Assembly: GCF_040712315.1 (NCBI RefSeq)
Contig: NC_134019.1
Location: 36,241,873-36,305,872, forward strand
Source: Castanea sativa
Lineage: Eukaryota; Streptophyta; Magnoliopsida; Fagales; Fagaceae
DNA length: 64,000 bases
Direction of reading: 5' to 3'
Shown in pieces: positions 58,000-64,000 of the stretch (the first letter of the stretch is position 1; each line of letters begins with the position of its first letter). A program made the position numbers and the translations under genes. The notes beneath the pieces were generated by a model. That model did no database searches, was not told the origin of the DNA, and saw only the letters and a list, made by a program, of their open reading frames with translations.

Positions 58000-58721
58000 T
58001 GGATCTCCTTTATTGATTTCTTCATTAAGTTTATACACAGTTTTTTTATTGGAAGTGACAAGGGTAATTCTTGAAGTCTAAGTAAAGCTAATGGACCTGA
58101 TTGTATTTGACGATTTTGCTTGTGTACCCTTAAACGACACCATAAAGCTAACGGGTCCATCCCAAAGCTGGCAGGTTCGTCCCAAAGCTGACAGGTCCAA
58201 CCCAAAGCTGACAAGTGCGCCTCAAGATCCTTGGTGCGTTTGTGAGACAACTAGAAGACATAGACGGAATGAGAAGCTGACGACTTGAAGCTGACGGGGG
58301 CAAGAGAAACTCTTGACGGGTCCAACATGTATTTTACTTAAGCTCCACGTATGAATATGTAAGGAAATATCTTGTGCCCACGATAAATCCTAATAAAAAA
58401 GACTCCTACAATGAAAGGATTCCACAAGATGCGCAAATTAAAGAAGATATCTCCCACAAGGAAAGATCTTCTCAGACAAGAAACGAATGTCAACCCTATG
58501 CTACTATAAAAACCTCAATACCTTCACAAACCAAAGTACGCTTAATTCACCCTAGCTCTAGCACTCGAGTTGTGGAAATTTCTCTAACTTGATTGTCGGA
58601 GGGTATTTGGTTGATACCACACCGGTACTCTTTGTAGGTTTTTCTTCTTTCCTTGTGTTGTGCAGGTCTTGTTTGGAGCACATGAGGATCATGTTATTCA
58701 CTAACAATTTTCGGCATATCA
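58000..58721 (+). repeat. 5' LTR of the second gypsy element (left edge uncertain)
   Basis: It ends CGGCATATCA before the primer site. A TATA-like ACTATAAAAACC sits at 58501-58512. A tandem of about four units of 22-24 bp (AAGCTGACAGGTCCAACCC) lies at 58144-58220. The start is estimated from where LTR-like sequence begins and not from a paired LTR. Confidence 0.6.
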
Positions 58722-58722
58722 G

Positions 58723-58740
58723 TTGGCGCCATTTGTGGGA
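58723..58740 (+). promoter_or_regulatory. Primer-binding site of the second gypsy element
   Basis: TTGGCGCCATTTGTGGGA follows the LTR by one base, with the same TGGCGCC core as the first element. Confidence 0.7.
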
Positions 58741-58787
58741 AATGATAGGAAGTAAGCCGTACTATCGCTTCCCAAACAAAGAGTTGC

Positions 58788-60080
58788 ATGATACTTATTC
58801 ACTCAATGGCAACCACCAACAATCAAGAGGACGAACTGAGCACCACCTCCCACAAGAGACAAGTTCAAACGCTTGTTGCAGCTGTAGAGTGTCTTACCAA
58901 GCAAAACCATGACCTAGAAGAGCAACTGCGCCAAAAGAACGCAGTGCTTAGCACCCAAGAGGAGGACCAGGAAGGGACCAGCACCAAAAGGAGAAACCAA
59001 GAGGGGCTGGAAGGCAGCAACGCCCTAACTAGACAAGGTGGCAAGATACCAACTATCCATCCATTGCAGATACGGCTCCACCATTGCATATAGTCGCCAA
59101 GATGCAAATGATGAAAAAATGAATGGACTTCATGATAAACACCCTTAGAGGGCAGGTATCAAACGATCTTGATGAGTTGGTCCACTGAACGAACTCGCCC
59201 TTCACTGCTTCAGTCACCTCGTTCCTCCTTTCGCCAAAGTTCTGCATGCCCCAGGTGGAAACTTACGACGGCAGTAGGACCCCCTCGATCACTTGGAAAC
59301 CTTCAAAACACTTATGCACCTACAAGGGGTAGTAGATGAAATCATGTGTCGGGCCTTCCTAACAACGCTAAAGGGTCCTGCAAGGGTATGGTTCAGTAAG
59401 TTGACGCTAAATTCCATCAGCACTTTTTAGGAGTTAAGCGTCCAGTTCAACTCGCACTTTATTAGGGGGCACAAACACAAGAAGACCACGACATGCCTGA
59501 TGAATATTAAACAACGGGAGGAAGACACGTTGAGATCCTACATAGCACGCTTCAACAAAGAGGCGCTCTCAATTAACGAAGCCAATGACAAAATACTCAT
59601 AGCTACGTTTACCAACGAACTACGGAAGGGTAAGTTCCTATTTTCCTTATACAAAAATGACTGCAAGACTATGTCGGAGGTACTCTACAGGGCAACTAAG
59701 TACATGAATATTAAAGACACGTTGCTGGCCCAAGAAGATAGGCCTAAGAAGAGGGAAAGAAAGGAGGAAGCACGTCTGGACAAAGGACGAAAGAGAACAA
59801 GGACTAGGGACTGACCAAAAGATGGGCGTTCCAAACCCCTACTGGGAGGTTTACAAACTTCAAGCCTTTAAATGCCCCGATTGACCAAGTTTTGATGCAG
59901 ATCAAGGACGAAGGAGCGCTGACATTCCCAGGGAAGCTAAAGGGAGACCAAAGGTCCTGAGATAAGTACTACCAATTTCACTAAGATCACGGGCATGACA
60001 CATCTGACTATTATGACTTAAAGCAACAAATTGAAGTCCTTATCAGGCAAGGAAAGTTGCAGAGATTCATTAGCAAAGAG
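58788..60080 (+). pseudogene. gag of the second gypsy element, broken
   Basis: The N-terminal block (58788-59093) has a coiled-coil segment (VAAVECLTKQNHDLEEQL). The retrotrans_gag core follows at about 59300-59814 in broken frames (MHLQGVVDEIMCRAFL in a shifted frame, then YIARFNKEALSINEAN, ATFTNELRKGKF). The zinc-knuckle-like segment at about 59965-60030 retains DHGHDTSD. The cysteines seen in the first element are Tyr codons here, and a stop replaces the residue before DHGH. Confidence 0.82.
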
Positions 60081-60299
60081 AGGACGGACACACCACAGGA
60101 GCAACCCATACGACAAGAGAACGAACATCCCAAGTCGCCCATAGGAGACATAAGGATGATCGTGGGTGGAACTATAGCCTCCTGCTCCACTAAAAAGGCT
60201 CGCAAGACTTACCTAAAAATGGTTCAGAACATCTAGCTCACGAGCATTGTTCCCAAGATGGCATAAGTCGATAATCCCATCATTGAATTTTCAGAGGAA

Positions 60300-62275
60300 G
60301 AGGCTCACCGTCTCCACCACCCGCATGACGATGCACTAGTAGTTAGCATACAAATGGGGGATTACAACACACACCTGGTCCTAATTGATAATGGCAGCTC
60401 CGCCGACATCCTTTACTACCTAACATTTCCAGCAAATGAGGATTGATAGAGAATGACTGGTTTTGACTAATGCTCTGCTCGTTGGTTTTGGAGGAACAAG
60501 GGTATTCCCCCTCGGTGCAATCACATTACCTGTCACAGTTTGTGATTACCCCCAGCAGATCACTAAGGACGTGACATTCCTTGTAGTTGATTGCTCGTTC
60601 GCTTACAATGCCATCTTAGGACGACCTACCCTGAACTCGTGGAAAGCGGTAACTTTAACTTACCATTTGATGATCAAATTCCCTACCGAGTACGGAGTGG
60701 GAGAATTACATGGAGATCAAGTGGCTACTTGCGAGTGCTACATAGCTATGTTGGAGATGGACGACCATTTTCAGACCATGAATATAGAAGAGCATCAGGC
60801 GGTAGCAGAGCCCGTTGAAAAACTTGAGGAAATACATCTTGACGATTCCAGACCCAACCGAGTGATACCTTGCCAGTCCGCCTATCCACCAAGCACTCAC
60901 AACCTTTCTCCAAGAGAATCAGGATGTCTTCGCTTGGAGTCATGAAGACATGCCAGGGATCGACCCCTCAGTCATAGAACACTAATGTATCACCTACTTT
61001 TCCACATGTCCAACAAAAGAAGAGAGTATTCGCCCAGGAGCGGGACCGGGCTATAGCGGAAGAAATCTGCAAGTTGCACGACGCATACTTCATCAGGGAA
61101 GTGTGTTACCCTGACTGGCTAGTCAATGTAGTGATGGTTAAGAAAGCCAACAAGAAGTGGAGAATGTGCATAGACTTTACGGACCTGAACAAAGCGTGAC
61201 CCAAAGATAGCTACCCGCTACCTCAGATTGACGTTCTCGTAGACTCTATAGCTTGACACCAATTGCTAAGCTTCATGGATGCCTTCTCTGGCTACAACCA
61301 GATCAAGCTAAACGAAGTTGATCAAGAGAAGACTTCGTTTGTCAAAAGCCAGGGGCTATTCTGCTACAAAGTGATGCCATTCGAACTCAAAAACGCAGGC
61401 GCGACGTATCAGAGACTCATGAACAAGATGTTTACACATCAGATCGGAAGGAATATCGAGGTCTATGTTGACGACGTGCTGGTAAAAAGTCGAAGAGAGG
61501 ACGATCATTTGGACAACCTTAGGGAAACCTTTGACACCTTCCTCTCTTACAACATGAAGCTCAATCCAAGCAAGTTTGCATTCGGGGTGACGACTAAAAA
61601 ATTCTCAGGTTTTATGGTGTCTCAGAGAGGTATCGTAGTCAACCCCAACAAGGTTTGGGCCATTATGGAAATGACACCACCAATGAACGTGAAGGAAGTC
61701 CAAAGCCTCAACGACAAAGTAGCGACACTCAATAGGTTTGTATTCCAAGCGGCAGACAAGTGCCTACCTTTCTTCCGCACGTTGAAGAAGTCTTTTGAGT
61801 GGACCGCTGAGGGTCAACAGGCGTTCGAGGATTTGAAGGCCTACTTCTCTTCCCCACCATTGCTAAGTCCCTCCAAGCCTGAGGAAGAGTTGTTCCTCTA
61901 TTTGGCAATATCTCCAGCTGCCGTTAGCACGGCCTTGGTTAAGGAGGAAAATAGGGCGCAAATGCCCGTGTACTACACCAGCCGAGCACTTCAAGGTGCG
62001 GAGGAGAAAAACCCACCAATAGAGAAGCTTGCCTTCGCTCTAGTTACCATAGCCCAAAAAAGCCATATTTCCAGGCCCACAACATCGTCATCTTGACTGA
62101 CAAGCCTCTACGGCGAGCAATGAGTAGTCTTGAAGCCACCGGATGAATGGTGCTATGGGCAATAGAACTGAGTGAATTCGACGTACAATACAACCATAAA
62201 GGGGCAAATAATTTCCGACTTCATTGCGGAGTTCACTAATATGGAAGGCCAGGGGGCAGAAGAACATCTTTAATG
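60300..62275 (+). pseudogene. protease and reverse transcriptase of the second gypsy element
   Basis: The protease shows IDNGSSADILYY at about 60386-60421 and VDCSFAYNAILGRP in 60463-60945. The frame is lost around 60450 and again near 60880. The RT N-terminus is spread over several frames at 60950-61260 (VMVKKANKKWRMCIDFTDLNKA then a stop). The longest block, 61263-62096, reads FMDAFSGYNQIKLNE, then EVYVDDVLVKSRRED with an intact YVDD box, then the connection domain to YYTSRALQGAEEKNPP. The RNase H linker continues to 62275 with further shifts. Confidence 0.87.
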
Positions 62276-62285
62276 GAGCATTCAC

Positions 62286-62670
62286 ATGGATGGGTCACCT
62301 AATAGGCAGGCTGGAGGAGCCGATGTAGTGCTCCATTCCCCTGAAGGAGATGAAGTTGAGTGCATGGTTCGACTTGACTTCTCGATAACAAACAATGAGG
62401 CCGAGTACGAAGCATTGGTGGCAGGAGTAGACCTTGCTAAAGCTGTGGGAGCAACAAGTGTGATCATACATTGCAACTCTCAGGTGATCATCAATCAAAT
62501 AAACAACGACTACGAGAGAAAAAGGGAAAGAATAAAGAAGTACCTAGAGTAAGTGTAGAAACGAGCAAGTGAGTTGCCCACCAAGTTCCTCCAATCCCAA
62601 GGGAGGAGAACAAACAAGCTAATCGCCTAGCTAAAGCCGCATCAGCAGAACATATGCTTATTTCCAGTAA
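62286..62670 (+). pseudogene. RNase H of the second gypsy element
   Basis: The block opens with HMDGSPNRQAGGADVVL (first Asp), then ITNNEAEYEALVAGVDLAKA (Glu) and VIIHCNSQVIINQI, where the second Asp of the usual SDSQ is Asn. After KKYLE two close stops (TAA and TAG, both in places where CAA/CAG would encode Gln) interrupt the tail. Confidence 0.85.
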
Positions 62671-62699
62671 GGTACTTTCTTTTGTATAGTTTTCTCCTT

Positions 62700-63984
62700 T
62701 AATCAATGATGTCAGTGTATGGGAAACAAACTAGGGAAGCAACTGGACTATCCCAATAGACTCTTATTTGAAAGAAGCTACGCTACTCGACGATAAGGAG
62801 GCTGCAAGAAAACTGAAGATCCAGGCAGCGTGATTCATCTTGATAAAGGACATCCTTTACAAAAGGGGTTTCTCCCACCCGTGTCTAAGATGCTTGAGTC
62901 CTAAAGAAGCAGACTATGTCATGAGAGAATTCCATGAAGGCATTTGCAGGAACTACTCAAGATCATAGTCCTTGGTACACAAAATGATTCTAGCCGGGTA
63001 CTACTGGCCTACCATGTAGAAGGACGCACATGCCTATGTTAAAGCCTGCGACAAGTGTCAAAGGTTTAGCAACGACATCAGGCAACCAGTAGAAGAACTC
63101 ACCCCTATGGCAACCCCATGACCTTTTGCTCAATAGGGACTGGACATTGAACATCGTGGGTCCATTCTTGATAGCAATGGGACAGCTGAAGTTTCTAATA
63201 GTCGGCATAGCTTACTTCACCAAATGGTGAAAGCTGAAGCCCTGGCCACCATTATAGAAAAGAACGTACGTAGCTTCGTTTGGAGGAACATCATTTGTAG
63301 GTACGGAATCCCTAAGGTCTTGGTGTCAGATAACGGGAGGCAGTTCGACAATGACTCCTTCAGGGATTTTTGCTTACAATTAGGGATTAAAAACCACTAC
63401 TCCTCCCCTACCCACCCTCAGACTAACAGATAAGTCAAAGTCACAAACTGATCTTTGCTTTGAATCATCAAGACTCGGCTCGAGAGGGAAAATGGTGTAT
63501 GGCCAGAAGAGTTGCAAAGCATACTATGGGCATATAGGACGACAGCCAAAACTCCCACAGGAGAGACGCCGTTCCGACTGGCATACGGGAGCGAGGTAGT
63601 CATCCTAGCTGAGGTCGGCCTCACGAGCTACAGGGTGGACAATCACGATGAGAAGAGGAACGATTAGGCCATATGTCTACAGCTTGACCTAGTGGATTAA
63701 GTCAAGGCGATAACTAAGCAAAGGTTAGCACGATATTAGGACTTTATGGCCAAGCACACAACGCCAAGGTCAAGCACAAGGACTTCCAAGTTAGAGATCT
63801 CGTGCTGAGGAAGGTCATTGATTCCACGAAAGATCCATCCCAAGGAAAGCTTGGACCCAACTGGGAAGGACCTTACAGAGTCACGTCATGGCAGAGGAAA
63901 GACACTTACTACTTGGAGAAGCTTGACGGACAGAAATTGTGTCATCCGTGGAATGCTGAGCATCTCAAGAAGTATTATCAATAG
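62700..63984 (+). pseudogene. integrase of the second gypsy element
   Basis: The zinc-binding region (about 62930-63070; CDKCQRFSND), the DDE core (VEAEALATIIEKN in mixed frames, VLVSDNGRQFDNDSF, YSSPTHPQTNR then TAA) and the C-terminal LGPNWEGPYRVTSWQ to LKKYYQ (stop at 63982-63984) can all be recognised. The expected NGQ after TNR/TN has drifted to a stop. The frame changes several times, so no active enzyme is encoded. Confidence 0.85.
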
Positions 63985-64000
63985 AAGACAGTATAAAGGA

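Larger units (their letters stand above)
58000..64000 (+). mobile_element. Second Ty3/gypsy element, Tat-like, 5' part, runs off the window
   Basis: The LTR (5' limit not resolved) ends at 58721. A primer site and then gag, protease, RT, RNase H and integrase follow, ending at 63984. The 3' LTR lies beyond the window. It is related to but clearly different from the element at 34.6-45.0 kb. The LTRs are not alike, while the proteins align (for example FMDAFSGYNQIK and LGPNWEGPYRV in both). All genes contain stops or shifts. The 16 bases left after the integrase stop do not show whether an antisense frame follows here too. Confidence 0.9.

Noticed and set aside
1..64000. CRISPR arrays, bacterial operons, prophage or insertion sequences
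   Set aside because: The direct repeats seen are tandem duplications, LTRs or microsatellites. Spliced genes and plant retroelements rule out a bacterial source.

Overview
The window is nuclear DNA of a flowering plant, most likely a woody eudicot. It is AT-rich, has intron-bearing genes with GT/AG junctions, carries one nuclear tRNA gene, and is dominated by Ty1/copia and Ty3/gypsy retrotransposons, a MULE, hAT and Harbinger-type elements, Helitron-like ends and tRNA-derived SINEs. The repeat flavour reminds me of Fagales (oak/chestnut), but that is an impression from memory and not a demonstrated assignment. No bacterial features, operons or CRISPR arrays are present.

Two intact host protein genes are seen, both on the minus strand. 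One is a five-exon GH17 endo-1,3-beta-glucosidase with a C-terminal X8 (CBM43) domain (15045-19830, 469 aa). The other is a ten-exon cyclase-associated protein gene, CAP1 (47950-52935, 476 aa). Every splice junction of both could be read, and the frames close exactly. A tRNA-Glu(UUC) gene lies at 5380-5451 with a degenerate tRNA-like copy beside it. In Arabidopsis a GH17 gene and CAP1 are neighbours (At4g34480 and At4g34490), so the window appears to be a conserved gene pair pushed about 28 kb apart by transposons.

Layout. 1-1.9 kb: 3' part of a decayed LINE (minus). 2.3-3.5 kb: AT-rich Helitron-like repeats. 4.1-4.3 kb: SINE. 4.9-5.7 kb: MITEs and tRNAs. 7.2-12.75 kb: a large MULE with long repeat-filled terminal inverted repeats and a dead transposase. 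12.97-13.62 kb: a non-autonomous hAT element with a perfect 8-bp target duplication. 15.0-19.8 kb: GH17 gene. 21.77-21.89 kb: a compact GC-rich foldback. 22.3-33.9 kb: a roughly 1.8-kb segment present twice, the first copy interrupted by a SINE and by a 6.5-kb copia element (23.65-30.12 kb). 34.6-45.0 kb: a full-length Tat-like gypsy element with 670-bp LTRs, inserted inside a Helitron-like repeat and carrying an antisense, intron-containing accessory reading frame. 48-53 kb: CAP1. 55.3-55.7 kb: Harbinger-type MITE. 58-64 kb: a second Tat-like gypsy element running off the window edge.

Relative ages can be read from the DNA. The copia LTRs are about 98-99% identical by eye and the gypsy LTRs about 93%, so copia is younger. 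The SINE and the copia element occupy one copy of the segmental duplication only, so both are younger than that duplication. Most in-frame stops in the gypsy element, on both strands, sit where C-to-T (or G-to-A) change of a Gln, Trp or Arg codon would put them, as expected of a methylated, silenced element. I found no convincing new multi-gene system. The observations most worth checking are the antisense spliced frame in the gypsy element, the foldback at 21.8 kb, the palindrome arrays in the MULE ends, and the expanded GH17-CAP1 interval.
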